This document shows positions 25,624 to 37,468 of a stretch of DNA of 64,000 nucleotides, in pieces. The position numbers were made by a program, and so were the translations under genes. The stretch's first letter is position 1, and every line of letters begins with the position of its first letter. This DNA is from Gracilariopsis chorda. Taxonomy: Eukaryota; Rhodophyta; Florideophyceae; Gracilariales; Gracilariaceae. The notes beneath the pieces are model-generated. The model was not told the origin of the DNA. It ran no database searches and was given only the letters and a program-made list of their open reading frames with translations. The stretch is taken from the NCBI GenBank assembly GCA_003194525.1, contig NBIV01000164.1, positions 62,001 through 126,000 on the forward strand, in the 5' to 3' direction.

Positions 25624-25996
25624 TGTGAGGATAAAGCTCCGCTCACCGTTCTTGTCAGACGGTAAGGAAGAAAAAGATGGAATGGACCATCTTACCATCT
25701 TTGGGGATAGTGAGAAAGCGTCCTGTCTTCTCACCATCCCCAAGGATGGTGTGATGGCGGCTTAGAATTCTGCTTTCATGCGAGCATTTTAGGACTCTAT
25801 CTACTGGAAAACACGACTAGTGTCTTTCTCACTGAGTACAAAAGGAGGGAACAGAGCTCGGCCTTTGTCTCTCGTCTGTTCCCCAACCCATTATCATCAT
25901 CAACTCTACTTCTGTAAGCAAAGGAATCATCCTTTTTGGTCTGTCTTTAGCTACTACTATAGGCCGCCCCATTTTTCAACGTATTATTTCACGACA
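25624..25996 (+). repeat. 3' LTR of Copia C
   Basis: A 373 bp partner of the LTR at 19447-19819, followed by the TTATC target duplication. The visible differences from the 5' copy are mostly transitions. Confidence 0.93.
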
Positions 25997-26505
25997 TTAT
26001 CGGCAAAAGAAATCATTTTGAGTAGCTTTAGCCAAAAGTATATCCTTCATCCAAAACGTTTGCATCTGGCAAAGATGGTGCCAGTGTGTCTACTGTATGT
26101 CTTCATACGTTTTATTGCCTTTCAGTTGCTTTATCTAATTCTTGATCATTCAGAAGATTGTTGTAATAGAATAACACCCGCTCAGCATTACGACCATTCC
26201 ATATGATTACATACCACCGTACAAGTAGTATAAGTACAGAGGTCACTGATGGAGTGACGCTCTGCTTTGTTCCAGTCATCGGCAATATGTCGATCCTGGT
26301 TCTGTTAAAGATGTTCAGTACCAGTTAGCATCAGCTTTCATTATATTACAATTGTTGCGACTCGTTATGGTACTTTTTTCAAAAAATGATAGCCAAATAC
26401 CATGCAGGTTTATCTGTTGTTACGAAATAAAACTCGTCGATGAGGTTATATATCAAACACTGAGAATTCTCCTCTCACCCTGAAGCCCCCAGCGTTTTCC
26501 CACCC

Positions 26506-26925
26506 CTACCCCCATTCACATGACGAAGAGTCCCCCACTCCTTTCATACTCGCGTTTTCGGCATCGTCATCGCCAACCATCTCGATAAACGCGCTATCTG
26601 TTTCAAGTTGTGCTAGTGCGGCTGCTAGGTTTGCAGGGCCTCCTCCCGGTACCCTGTTCCACAACTCTGGGTTGATTCTTTGGTGTATTCGGCGGAGCGC
26701 GCTAATCGTAGAGTACCTCTCCTGCGCATAGTACCTGAGGTGCTCCTCATGCTCATTGACTGATTGACTCAGTCTCTCACAGTAGTGCTCGTGTATAAGC
26801 TTGGAGTAAGAGTTGCGAGCGGGGCGGCCTTGCACTTTTGCTGAATGTGCGAAGGGAAGGTGGCTTACTTGGGAATTGAGAAGTGGTGCAACCAGGACTA
26901 ACGTGGGTTTTATTTCGCATCACGG
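26506..26925 (-). other. Unassigned minus-strand open frame with acidic C-terminus
   Basis: An open frame of about 140 codons with no ATG near its start. The first 30 residues are hydrophobic, the middle is helical and rich in Arg, Tyr and Glu (HEEHLRYYAQERYS, then RRIHQRINPELWNRV), and the end is acidic (MVGDDDAENA). The even mix of residues looks more like protein than noise. It could be an exon of a host gene or a fragment of a transposon protein. I do not recognise the family. Confidence 0.3.
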
Positions 26926-27512
26926 ACGTTTCCCTCTAGATGATTGACATGTAGGACAGTCGTTGCATGCGTTCAGGAGAGTTCACTCGTGAAGAACTGA
27001 TATAGACATTAGTTCATGGTGCGCTGTCGTGAATCATGAGGTTGGACAGTAGAATCAATTTGTGTTTTACAGAAATGATGCGCAGACAAAGGGGGCCAAG
27101 AAAACATGACCAATATCAGCGGCGAGGGTGCCCTCTAAACCCACCGAAACCCACCGAAACATATACGGCCATTGAAGGTAAGCGTTTGAGGGGTTCATAC
27201 CTTTTGTATCTCGCCTCCCAGGTGAACGCGAAAGGCATGCATTCATAAGGGGTATCACCTTGCTTCACCGAACGGTAAAACACTTTGCAATATCGGTTTT
27301 GCAACATCGCTTGCAGAAAATCACAGCATAGAGAGCGAGAATCGTCTTATGAAAATTACCCTAAAAGGTTCACTTTACTCCTAACTATTAGAAATAAGTA
27401 GCTATCGTAAAGCTAATGCAGCAAACTCCCCTACCTCCGTCTTCGGTCTTTCACGCATTTTGTTAGGTCACTACGCATTGTGTTGAAGCCATTTGACGAA
27501 GTTAGGATGCCC

Positions 27513-27540
27513 TTCTCTATGCATAGTTATGCATAGAGAA
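27513..27540. repeat. Perfect 13 bp palindrome with 2 bp loop
   Basis: TTCTCTATGCATA, GT, then the exact complement TATGCATAGAGAA. No element boundary or gene is apparent next to it. Confidence 0.85.
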
Positions 27541-28710
27541 CTCCTCGGTGTCGAATCTGCCGTCCAACATGAGGGTTTGCCCCATTTTCTGTTCTTGGTT
27601 AAGTGTTTCCTGTCTTTATTTGATTAGACGCGTATTTTTCGATCGTATAGCTCTGTAATAATGTTTATACCCTGTCCTTCAGTGTGCGAATCTTCAATGA
27701 AAAGATCTTATTGATTTACCCGAGCCAGTTTGTTGTATAATACAACGCAGACCTCACATACCTTGACGATGTTGTTCTTGTACTATAAAAACGAATTCTT
27801 CGTAGTAACTGAAATCTTGCCTGTAGAACCTAAAAAGCCCTATCTATATCCTTTCGCAATGCGTTCTGCAGTTTCATGTATTGTTCTTCGCTCTTGCGTG
27901 CCGGAGAACGAGTCGGCGCGCCAAGATAGCCCAATTGTGGACTGGAAACGGAGGAGGCGCGCGAGTTCAATCAGACACCTGTCGGTCTCTCTAACTTTAC
28001 GGCGCCTCTGCGAGACCTCTTATAGGGCTCCTGGGTTGATACTGCTACCTAAAGACTGGTCAGCACGCACACCCAATTGCGTAGGTGTGCGTCAGCTTGC
28101 GTGTGTGTGCACAGGCGTGCGTAGGCGCGCATCACGCCAATATAGACTATGCTAACGTTATTATCTCGAAAGGGGAGCACGCTTTGAATCCGTTCGAATT
28201 CAGTCCAAGCGTTGAATCGAACTGGACTGTAGAGTGCATCACGACACCAATCGCGATATATGCCATCCAAGAGGAAATATGGAAGACTGTTGTTCTTTGT
28301 ATTACGGTACAATGTGTAGTCAGTACAAAGGCTGATTTTATACGCACCATTCAAGATATTATTGAATAAAGGAGATGCTGCTAGCAAAGGTTTGTCTTTT
28401 TTTGCCCCACATCTCTCCGCAAACCAATGCCATGCATAAATGAATCGGTTTGCCCATGACTCAAAGGCAATTGTAGCTAAGTTTTCTCTCTCCGTATGGT
28501 GTTACTGCCCTTTTAAAGAAGTAGGGCAGTTTTGTCACTGTAATGTGCAGCTGTTATTGCATCCAATACTGTTCTTAAAACTATCTTTGCCATAACCTTC
28601 TGATACGTCCTGTAGATCACCTTTCGTTGGTACTCGGTTTAGATATCTGTCCCCAAATATCTTTATTATAGGACAACGACATTGGCAGACATATGTAGTA
28701 TCAGGAGCCT

Positions 28711-29290
28711 TGTTTCGCGTCGGCGCGGTTTCACAGCTAAATAAGGAGATGGTTCCCATATCTGAGACGTGTGAGTGACCGGAGTAGCCGTGATATATGA
28801 GCAGCAGGTACCGTTAGACACGTGGCCTAGTTGGGCCTATTTTGTGCGAGCCTTGCCACGGTGGTTGCGCCACGCTATTTCTGTATATATGTATTTATTT
28901 ATTCATCCTGGTGGAGCTCGCCCCCCGGTTATACTGTATGTAGCCGCCGCCGGCGAGAGAGCTCACAAAACAGCAAGGTTCGGTAACCACTTGACTTCTT
29001 AGACTCGTGAGCGTTAACCAAACCCCCGGGCTAGCTACAGATCTATTGCGCGCCAAGCACCACTGCATTCAACCTGACATCAGTGGCAACTCTAGACCAA
29101 GGCTTTCTGGTACCTTGCTCGCAAGGCACACGCATTTTCTGTCTTTTGGGGGTGGTTTCTGTGCGTAACTGCGCTGCCCGAGTGGCCATCTGGGCGTAGC
29201 TGGTATACCAAAGACTTGTCTCATGACTTAGAAAGCTTAAGGTCGAGTGAGTAAAAAGCGACATTTTGGGTTCTTGTAGGGTTCTTGGCA
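28711..29290 (+). repeat. LTR of Gypsy B (edges approximate)
   Basis: About 580 bp that recurs, diverged, at 55904-56450. Shared blocks include GACCGGAGTAGCC, GATATATGAGCAGCA, TTGCCACGG.GGTTGCGCCACG and AGAGTGGCCATC-like stretches. It is followed by gag-like coding sequence of B, as a 5' LTR should be. The exact first and last bases could not be fixed because no target duplication was found. Confidence 0.7.
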
Positions 29291-31706
29291 TCGCGTGATT
29301 TAACTCTGGTTAAGCTCTCTGAGACCTCCCTCTATGTTTGGATAGTCCGGTTCGTGACAATCCACATGACAACAAGAGGAAGCAAGTCCGGTTCCAGAAA
29401 ACCCCGGTCATCAACGGCCCGTCTGAATACATCAACGAAGACCGGCAATCGCTTATATGAGCAATCTCGAGCTCGTTCTCGGTCTAATGGTACTCTTGGA
29501 GCCGCCTCGGAGATCTCTGTGCCGGCAACAGCTCAAACCGAAGCTATCGATTTGGACCCTGCATCCCATGTGAGTCAGGATGTGCCACTGGCTGAAGTGC
29601 AGCTTCTCTGCACGGAATATGAGACGCAGAACTTCTGTTTGGAAGACCTGGAAAGAAGATTAACTTCGATTGACTCAACTCTCGAGTTGGTTCAGGCCGA
29701 GGCTGCTATCCCCAAGGCACAAGAAGCCCACTAGAGGCACATGGCTCAGCCAGTACAGACCCTTCGCGAGGGTTTGAATGTTGTTCTGGGAGCCCAGACA
29801 ACCATTGCCGCCGTACCGGCCATGCCCGCCAGTGTCGAGGAGATCTTTACCCGCGTAAACCGGCGTCTGGAGCGGTTGGAAAGCGTAGTTGTACACTTGG
29901 GGGTCAACTAGGCCCACAAGGCGGCCGCTGCTCTGAAGAACCACCCCCAGGCTGCGGCACTGACAGAGGAGGCTTGCTCTAACAAGGGTATTTCTAAGGA
30001 GAAGAAGAGAGGTTCAAGGAGAAAACGTTGATATTCTGACAAAGAAAACTCGGACAGTGACTGCTCTAGCTCGGACTACTTCAATACTGACACGTCTACC
30101 GACGGAACCTCGAGTGATGACGGCCATCGTCGTGGACGAAAGGAGTGTAGAGGAATGGCTCTAGCTCGACGGATGATCGGTCCCCGTTATAAGGGACTTA
30201 AGCCTCTATCGTGCTCGAACTTCCTTCATAAGAGGATCTTGAGTCATAATCTATATCATCTTAAGATCAGGAAGTCAAAGCAATTCTGAAGAAGGTTCAG
30301 TTAGGACGGTTGAAAGAGTTGGGGAACCCGAGACGACAGCCTTTGAAACGCTCAAAAACATGGGGACTTCGGCCCCAGTTCTGGCTCTCCCGGACCTACC
30401 TTACTCCTTTGTCACTGATTCCAGTGACTCTCAAGTAGAGTATATCCTTTTCCAAACCGACCCTGACTGGGAACGGAAACCTATCGGTTACTCGTCTAGG
30501 TCTCTTCAACCAACGGAGCGCTATTATTCAGTATCGAAAAAGGAATGCCTTTCATTTGTTTGTGCTCTAACCACGTTACGACCGTAGCTCCAAGCGGAGT
30601 CGTTTACCCTGCACACGGACCATTCTTGCTGACGATGGCCAAGGTCAATAACGGACTCCTCCAGACGGCTAATGCGATGGCGATTACGCCTGTCTGAGTT
30701 GTTGTTCCAAGTGAAGAACAAGAAAGGCTCCACGAATGTTCATGCCGACGCGCTGTCAGGCTTGGAGACCTTGTTTCAAACCCAGATTACCATCGATGAC
30801 GACATCCCGTGTTTAATGATCGATACCAGCGGCACAGAGAATCAAGAAACTTCGGACACCCCGATTGACTATGTGGACGACACAGAGTATGCCGTCTGCA
30901 TTTTGGTCGGCCAAGCTACAGAGACCGACTCATCGCAACAACTCGAGCGTCTCTAGTTTGAGGATTCTTCAAGACCAACAGGAAGACCCTTTTTGTGCGG
31001 CAATCCACTCGCGTCCTAATGGGGCGAGTGGTTGTTCTTCTTTCTCGACGAACACGGCGTCTTGACACACTCAGTGAAAACGTCGACTCAGATAGTGATC
31101 CCACATTTGCCAAAGAGTAGAGTGCTACACCTAGTCATTTGTTCCCAGCTCTCTGGCCAGGCAGGCGGAACTAAACTCTATGTAACCCGTCGTAGGGATT
31201 TTTACTGGCCAACCTTCGCGATGGACTGTTACGCAACAGTTAAGCTGTCTAAATCTTGAGCGAAGAGTCCAATCAAGTTGTAGAAGAAGAAGCGCCCGCT
31301 CAGGATGTTCCCGGCAAGAAGGCTATTGGAGTACGTCAGTATCGACATTCTTGGAACGCTTATTCGTACTCCGTGAGGAGATTGCCTCTTTCTGGTTATC
31401 ACAGATCGCTTATATAAGCTGGTCAAGACTGTCCTGTTGAAGCTGATATCAGCAGCGGTTATCGCTTGTGCTACCGTGAAGAAATGGTTGTATAACTATG
31501 GCCCTGCAGAAACTCTGCTATCATGTAACCGCAAGCTATTCTTTCAAACGTTCTTCCAAGGCCTGTGCCGCATTTTGGGCGTCAAGAACGTGTTCACCAA
31601 TACATACCATCTGCAAAGTAACGGTCAGGTGGAGCGTTACAATCGTACGCTGATTGCCGTGATACGGCATTTCGTGGAGGATTACCACAACGATTGGAAC
31701 CTGTAT
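28711..31706 (+). mobile_element. Ty3/Gypsy relic B, left part
   Basis: A Gypsy element related to family A. After its LTR come gag-like sequence (29.37-30.28 kb, with the same kind of Ser/Asp/Arg tract as A), RNase H (near 30.38-30.75 kb, FVTDSSDSQVEYILFQ and KECLSFVCALTTL) and integrase (near 31.07-31.70 kb, with SNGQVERYNRTL near 31.62 kb). No protease or reverse transcriptase part was recognised. The element is broken many times. Its integrase sequence stops at the TGTAT target site of element E and resumes at 45809. Confidence 0.8.
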
Positions 31707-31970
31707 TGCAACAACTGGGTGTCTTTACTGGAGCTCTTCTCTGACAGATCGATGCCTCTTTACATTCTCTGAACTTTGGAGCAGCATCTGCAGTTAACCA
31801 TACACCCGTGCTTCCTTTCGCCCAGTTCTGGTAGTGCTAATTGAACTGATTCCCCGTATAATTACAAGCACACTTGCTTACACTTCTGTTATAGCCTTTT
31901 AGACGTGCCGTTTCGTCCTTTCTGAACTTTGAACGTGGTTTTCTGTGCTCTCTGAACCTTAACAGTTGCA
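31707..31970 (-). repeat. 3' LTR of Gypsy E
   Basis: A 264 bp repeat starting TGCAACAACTGGG and ending AACAGTTGCA on the plus strand. Its partner is at 45545-45808. Confidence 0.88.
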
Positions 31971-32049
31971 CCATAGTCAACTTTCGAGATTGACGTCCAT
32001 ATCAATGTAAATGTGATAGCAACTGATTGCGAACAATATACTCACGAAA

Positions 32050-33000
32050 CGCCTTGGTCAAATTACCGAAGTGCCAACAAAGTCCCTGGTAGGCTGCCAC
32101 TGCGCATCATGGGTATCTGACCACTCAATTAGTGTCAACCACTGATAACCGCGCCCTCGCTTTCGATTAACCAAAATTCGATGAACCTTAAACAACGGTT
32201 CTGACGAGTCTGAAACAGACACTGGTGTGCAGCGCGGAGATTGCTGCATAACATTGGGTTGTAGCCAATTTGGCTTGGTATGCGAGACATGCACAACTGG
32301 ATGCATCCAAATGTGTGCAGGGAAATCCAAACGAACTGCATTCTTCCCAACTAAAGCCAAGATTCGGAATGGTCCAAACCGTCGCGTCGATAGCTTAGAA
32401 GAAGCTTGTAATTTAGAATAGGCATCCCTAAAGAGTTTTCACGAAAGCCACACCTGATCGCTTATCGTATAGGTCGGAACCCGGCAGTGCACACTCGCTA
32501 CCGCAGCTTGGCGAGATTTTGTTAGCTCATGCGCGTACTTCCATACGGTTGCAGAAATCCGTAAGCGTCTCGACGGACGTATTTGACTCGAAGAAGGTAT
32601 CGAAGGGTGCCTTTGGTTGCCAAGCAAAATCAAGCTGAAATGGTGACAGTCCATGATCTTCTGAATCAGCCGAGTTGTACGCAAACTCAACACTCGGAAG
32701 AAGCAAATCCCAATCAGTTTTTTCGATCGAGCAAAAGCAACGAATGTAGTTCTCTACCATTCGATTCATAACTTCAGAAGCCCCATCGTTTTGCGGGTGA
32801 CGGAAAGTAGACACTCGGATATGAACCCCTCAAAGGTCCATAAGAGCTTTACAGAACGCAGAGACAAAGCAAGGGTCACGGTCTGAGACAATCGAATCAA
32901 GGAGTCGATGGTAGTGAAAAATGTGCGTAAAGGAATCACGTGCAATATCTGGCGCTTGATTGGTCTCCTTATAACCCACAAAACAAACTTTTCTAGATAG
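32050..33000 (-). pseudogene. Gypsy E, integrase and chromodomain parts
   Basis: On the minus strand, integrase sequence near 32.53-32.98 kb includes STFRHPQNDGASEVMNRMVE, the segment that carries the catalytic Glu in this family. It ends with an HPVVHVSHTKPN segment near 32.30 kb. A chromodomain-like stretch near 32.07-32.20 kb follows (FKVHRILVNRKRGRG, then LIEWSDTHDAQWQP). This is the usual C-terminal layout of chromodomain-bearing Gypsy elements. Confidence 0.8.
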
Positions 33001-33199
33001 CCGGTCTATTTACGTTGAAATCGAATCAAACACACGCACAGTTCTGGGAAGCTTCACAATAAAATCCATAGCCACCATACCCCAGCGGCGGGTCGGAATT
33101 GGTAGAGGTGTAGGGTCATTCAAAACCTACCCGTGAGAGTCCTTCTGCTGCTGACAAATACGACACCCGTCACAGTACTGCTTGTTGCTTAGCGTTTTA

Positions 33200-34174
33200 T
33201 GCTTCTAATGGAATTCGGCCAGACGAGCCAAAGTCTTCGAAAACGCGAAATGCTCTCCGATCTTGGAATCATGAGCTAGTGAGAGAACCTGGTGACGACA
33301 ATGGGCGGGAATAAAAAGCTTTCCTTTGTAAAACAGGCGCCACCAGTCTTTAGAAAAGGAAGGAAGAAGATCCCCGAGAAGTTTTCGCTGCTTGGGATCC
33401 TCAGGCCACTGACCGTCAAGAACAGCTACGAATGGTCCAAAACGTTGATCGGAGTCGTACTGACCATTTATTCCTTCGAATTTTGCAAAAGACGGAGTAA
33501 AAATCTGGATCTTCCTAATACATAAACGATCGGGGATGCGAGAAAGGAAATCTCCCAGGACGTGCAGCTTGCCACTAACTGAGTTAACCTCTCGAATGCT
33601 GAATGAGGCTAATAAATCCAACCAACGCGCTTCCCGGCTGTTCAAGGACTTCTTCGTGAACAGATTGGCCACCACGGGATTGTCAGTAAAGACATCCAAC
33701 TTAGACCCTTCTAGGTAGCAACGGAAGCGCTGTAGGGAAAAAGCCAGACCTAAAAGCTCGCGCTCATTAGCTGTATAATTCTGCTCAGCAGAAGTCATCT
33801 TGTGCGACGTATAAGCCATTACATGCTCCTGTTTCTCAGCGTCAAACTTGGTTAGAGTAGCCCCGGCAGCTAGTTGAGACGCATCGATGTGAACACAAAA
33901 GGGCCGGGATCAGTCTGGGGGTATCAGCACCCGCACTGGGCCAAGTTCCTGCCTCAGATTTTCGAATGCTGCTGCCGTCTCATCACTACAATCTCGAATA
34001 CTTGCATTCTTTTTTGTAAGGGTCGTAAGGGGAGCAGAACGTAGTGAAAACTGCGTCATAAATCTTCCAAAAATTGCACAAGACCCAAGAACCTGTGAAG
34101 CTCTGTGACGTTATTAGGACGTGCCCAGTTCTTCAGTACGTCAATCTTTCCTGGATGGACGGAAATGTACAGCA
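33200..34174 (-). pseudogene. Gypsy E, RNase H, integrase zinc site and 3' part of reverse transcriptase
   Basis: Reading the minus strand from the right, a segment near 34.06-34.17 kb resembles the region after the reverse transcriptase YLDD box (GKIDVLKNWARP). RNase H follows near 33.45-33.90 kb, with TANERELLGLAFSLQRFR and LDVFTDNPVVANL. The start of the integrase zinc-binding region lies near 33.22-33.30 kb. All three are typical of Gypsy pol. Confidence 0.8.
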
Positions 34175-34179
34175 AAAAT

Positions 34180-34749
34180 TGGGTATTGGTGACACTCAAG
34201 GATGTCCGAGCCCTCCCCTCTTGCGAGGTAGACTCAGCGGTTGACCCTTCCGTCTACCCAGGTGTTGGTTGTAAGACCGACGGTAGTTCGGAAATACCAC
34301 GGAGGTAAAGAGGAACGGTAAAACCGGGAAGCGGTGGAACACGCGTACGGTGGACCAGTGCGAACCCAGAAAAGGGGGCTATCCAAAGAGAGAACGGAAA
34401 CACCCGACGGGTTGTGCAGAAAGCGGTAACAGACCCGACGGTGGGTGCAAAAGCAACAAGAAACAAAAAAAGGATACCTAATACAAAGTCGATATCTATA
34501 ACACCGAGAAAATAGAAGTCACACGACAATTATTGAACACAGTATATCTGTGGTCGTACCAAGCGAGTAGATAATACAAACCAATTGCGGTGACCTTCCG
34601 GGTGGAGTACTGCACGCTAAAAAGGCAATACAATCCAGAACCGGACTTTTCAGGTCAAACTGAACACTTATGTGCGACCGAACACTCGGGTTGACTTTAC
34701 TTCGCGCTCGCGCCAGTGATGTCGCGCTCACCTAAGTAGGTACACTACA
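34180..34749 (-). repeat. LTR-like repeat D
   Basis: On the minus strand it begins TGTAGTGTACC, much like family A (TGTAGTGCAACG), and runs to near 34.18 kb. Its first 110 bp and last 30 bp recur in shorter form at 63815-64000, including AGCGCGAC and GGTCAAACTGAACA-type blocks. It has the same small-hairpin texture as family A (CCTCTTGCGAGG). No target duplication was confirmed, so the end at 34180 is uncertain. Confidence 0.55.
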
Positions 34750-34798
34750 GGAATAAATAGTAATAACTAACTAAAACAAGCGTAAGAACATCCTTTGG

Positions 34799-34860
34799 CC
34801 CTACCACTCTTCCCTGCAGTTGTGACGTCTGCATCTTGCTTGCAGGAAAGAGTGGTAGGG
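34799..34860. repeat. Imperfect 20 bp stem hairpin
   Basis: CCCTACCACTCTT and CCTGCA on the left pair with TGCAGG and AAGAGTGGTAGGG on the right around a loop of about 20 bases. A second small inverted repeat (AAACGTTTTGG / CCAAAACGTTT) follows near 34.89-34.92 kb. The unit lies between repeat D and the truncated end of the Helitron. Confidence 0.8.
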
Positions 34861-35086
34861 CTGGAGCTTGAGCGGTCACAAACGACAGAGTCAAACGTTT
34901 TGGTTGTCCAAAACGTTTCATTTCCATTGGTGTAAAAATTTTGCGAACCAAAAAGAATAAAAAAATGAACGCAAAGCACGATTTTGGGTGCTGGCACAGT
35001 TTGCGCCAAAAAACCAAATCGTGCATTTTACTAATTTTTTCAGGGCTGCAAAGGTCGTTTTTGCACAAATCCTTAGCTCGGTTAGA

Positions 35087-36188
35087 CAATGAGCATTTTG
35101 CTGAGAGATCCACATCCTCCTTGCGTCGTGTTGTGAGCCACTTCCACAGGAATTGGTAGGTGGTTTGGATGCCATCGGTAGATCTGAGTGGTAGTGGAGC
35201 GGTTTTGGATATTGTATTTCGTGCAATGGAACGTAACAGCGACGCAAATGCCAGATCATCGGCTTGGCGTACTTGTTCCGTGAGGTACAATACTTGAACC
35301 GAGCACAATGTCTACAGATCACTCTTTCAGAGCAATTCGTTTAGAATGTTTGTGTACACTCGTCTCACATTTTCACTTGGCTCGGCCTCCATGTACACCT
35401 GCGGCACCACTGGAAGCAGCTGTGAGTAGTCGCCCGATAGAACGAAGGTCAAGCCCCCAAACGGAGGCGGGTTTTCCATTCCACTGCAGCCAAGATTTTT
35501 GAGCAACGCATCCATGAGTTCAAAGAGCTTTCTTGAGAGCACGGACGCCTCATCTAAGACCAGCAGTTGTATTTCGCGTAGCAGTTCTGGATCAGGGACC
35601 GTACTTTGACAAAGTGGCTGTAGTGTTGCTTGTGCTGTCCATATCAGCTACACCCAGTCCGAGAAGGCTAAAAAAGGTGCGGCCAACTTTGTACAACGAA
35701 GCTGAAATGCCTGTTGTAGCAGTCATTTCGGCGAGCATTCCTTCCGACTCAGCAATATCACGAAGGAGGTTGAGCACGTATGTCTTTCCGGTTCCTGCGG
35801 ATCCTTGCACAAAGAACACGTTTCCAGGAGTGCTTGTTCGCTCCTGTAGCGCCTGTCGTTGTTGCAATGCAGCAATGACGGTGTCAATGACTTGTATTTG
35901 GCGAGGTTTTAAGGTGGCGTACCTTGACTGCAAAGTTGACGAATTTCGGACCACTCGCGCGTCTCGAGTTGTTGTAGCTCGATTCGCCTCAGTCAATGCT
36001 GTATGATTCTGCTGTAGGTGTTGGGAGAAGAAGCTGTGATCGCGAAGCAGTTGTCCTCCGTGCCGGTCTGAGATCTCCACCACAAGTAAATACATTTCTT
36101 GCTTTCGTTGCTGCTCATCTCCTGTATGTATGTCGCTACATAGTGCCTCCCAGATTTCGACGGCCATTTTTTCTGGGTCTGCGCCTTG
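35087..36188 (-). pseudogene. Helitron helicase, middle part
   Basis: A Pif1-like superfamily 1 helicase, read on the minus strand. The Walker A motif GSAGTGKTYV lies at about 35781-35804. The Walker B region LLVLDEASVLSRK is near 35.54 kb and the GDYSQLLPVVP motif near 35.41 kb. The frame changes near 35.59 kb, just before the Walker B segment. Two stops near 35.31-35.33 kb replace Trp codons that are intact in the second copy. After 35087 the sequence no longer matches the second copy. In Helitrons this domain unwinds the donor strand during rolling-circle transfer. Confidence 0.85.
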
Positions 36189-37085
36189 TGTAGTGCACGC
36201 CCTTCTCAAGGGGGGGGGATTCCAGGCACTGGTTCATAATTTCCGATACATCGGGGATGGCACTTACTACACTGTTATGAACAGGAGCAATGCGGCGACA
36301 GTGGGCATAAAAGTGGTGCACGGCATAGCCGGAATGCGCCGTGGCAACGGCTCGCTCACGTGTCACACGGGTGGTGGTACTGTAGTGGATACATGGTTAG
36401 AAATATTCTATTTATTTATTTATTTGTTTAGTTACTACACTGGGTAGTCTACTGTACTTAGTGTAGCGGCAACCGCCGCTGCACCTCAGTAAACTTCCCT
36501 GAAAAGGGTGTTCCTGCCTAGAATCTTCCCGAGGAAGGGTTTCTAACCAAGGACTTGGCTCTGAACATTCACGCCTTCGGCGGTACTCGACTCCACCACG
36601 GAGAGGTATCCCGTTGCATACGGTTTGTTCAACCCCCTTGCTCGCTTAACAGAACCCATTTCTGGGATACCAGTCTACTCACAGTTGTGGCTTCGCCGTG
36701 TATACGGTTTCATCCGGCCCTGCCGACATCCATCGAGTCCCTCTTGTGACTCGCCCCCTTTTCCCTCACTTCCCTATTCCTTTTCCTTTTCCTTTTCCTT
36801 TTCCCCCTTTTTGGGTAGCCCCCGCTATCCGCGGCTCACACCGACTCATTGTCGTGTGCGCTACCGTTTGGACTCGTGCCTCCTACTTGGAGCAATACAC
36901 CGTGTGGACGGAGCTTCTCTGGTTTGCCAGCTACCCCTTCCTACGCAAGTCGTGAAGGCTGACCTCGGCTTACAACCGACCTAGTCGTGTCATGCCTGGA
37001 AGGGCTCTGCTACTGCGTTCACATCGTGGGAGGAAGATCCCGAACGTCTTCGTGGTGTTCTCCCGTCGCCGGACATTGCACCACA
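36189..37085 (+). repeat. Solo LTR of family A inside the Helitron helicase
   Basis: An 897 bp LTR starting TGTAGTGC and ending CACCACA, flanked by CCTTG (36184-36188 and 37086-37090). It is alignable to the LTR of element A but clearly diverged, and it contains a (CTTTTC)-type pyrimidine run near 36.78-36.81 kb. The helicase frame resumes in phase on its other side, so it is a clean insertion followed by LTR-LTR recombination. Confidence 0.92.
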
Positions 37086-37465
37086 CCTTGTTGGTATAGT
37101 GTGACAACCAGAAGTCGTAGCTCTGAGGGCGTGCTGTAGATCTGCAATGCTTCTTGAAATGCAATATCAAACTCGGATCCGTCCGCGAGCAGTCCGCTTA
37201 CAATCGCAGTTTCACGATACGTTCCATACTGCTGTCCGTTGAAAGGCCTTGCGTCTTCATAAGAGCTCGAGCCGTGATCCATGAGCAGCATGCGCAGAGC
37301 AAAGAGCTCAATGTTGGACGGTGAAACACCGCTGATCATTGCATCGCACTGCTCGTCTTCCGCGCGCTGTTCCACGTACATGGGCGGATCGCAGTCGTCT
37401 GTGGGCACCTGAGTGCTGTCTCCGTCATATTGGTTAAGCACGCGGGCTGGAAGAGTACGATACAA
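37086..37465 (-). pseudogene. Helitron Rep-helicase linker and helicase N-terminus
   Basis: This stretch continues in frame from the Rep domain after one TGA at 37466-37468. It contains the ELFALRMLLMDHG and YEDARPFNGQQYGTYRETA segments, near 37.2-37.3 kb, that precede the helicase in most Helitrons. It ends at the CCTTG target site of the solo LTR, beyond which the helicase goes on. Confidence 0.8.
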
Positions 37466-37468
37466 TCA

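Larger units (their letters stand above)
19447..25996 (+). mobile_element. Ty1/Copia LTR retrotransposon (C)
   Basis: A 6550 bp element with two 373 bp LTRs and the 5 bp target duplication TTATC (19442-19446 and 25997-26001). The parts run in Copia order: gag with a zinc knuckle, protease, integrase, reverse transcriptase, RNase H. An extra reading frame with zinc-finger-like spacing precedes gag. The two LTRs differ at very roughly 8 percent of positions by eye, so it is clearly older than element A. The coding part is broken in perhaps ten or more places. The overall structure, end to end, is intact. Confidence 0.93.
26002..28700. other. Gene-poor stretch with one unassigned frame and one palindrome
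   Basis: About 2.7 kb without a recognised gene. It holds the minus-strand frame at 26506-26925 and the perfect palindrome at 27513-27540, listed separately. A GT-rich patch near 28.07-28.14 kb is simple sequence. The frames at 27730-28155 and 28049-28387 look like chance openings. Confidence 0.5.

Noticed and set aside
28060-28140. A regulatory or Z-DNA-forming GT/GC tract
   Set aside because: The alternation is short and irregular, and nothing next to it suggests a promoter.
34180-34749. A simple solo LTR with target duplication for repeat D
   Set aside because: The flanking five bases do not match (AAAAT against GGAAT), so a clean solo insertion is not supported.
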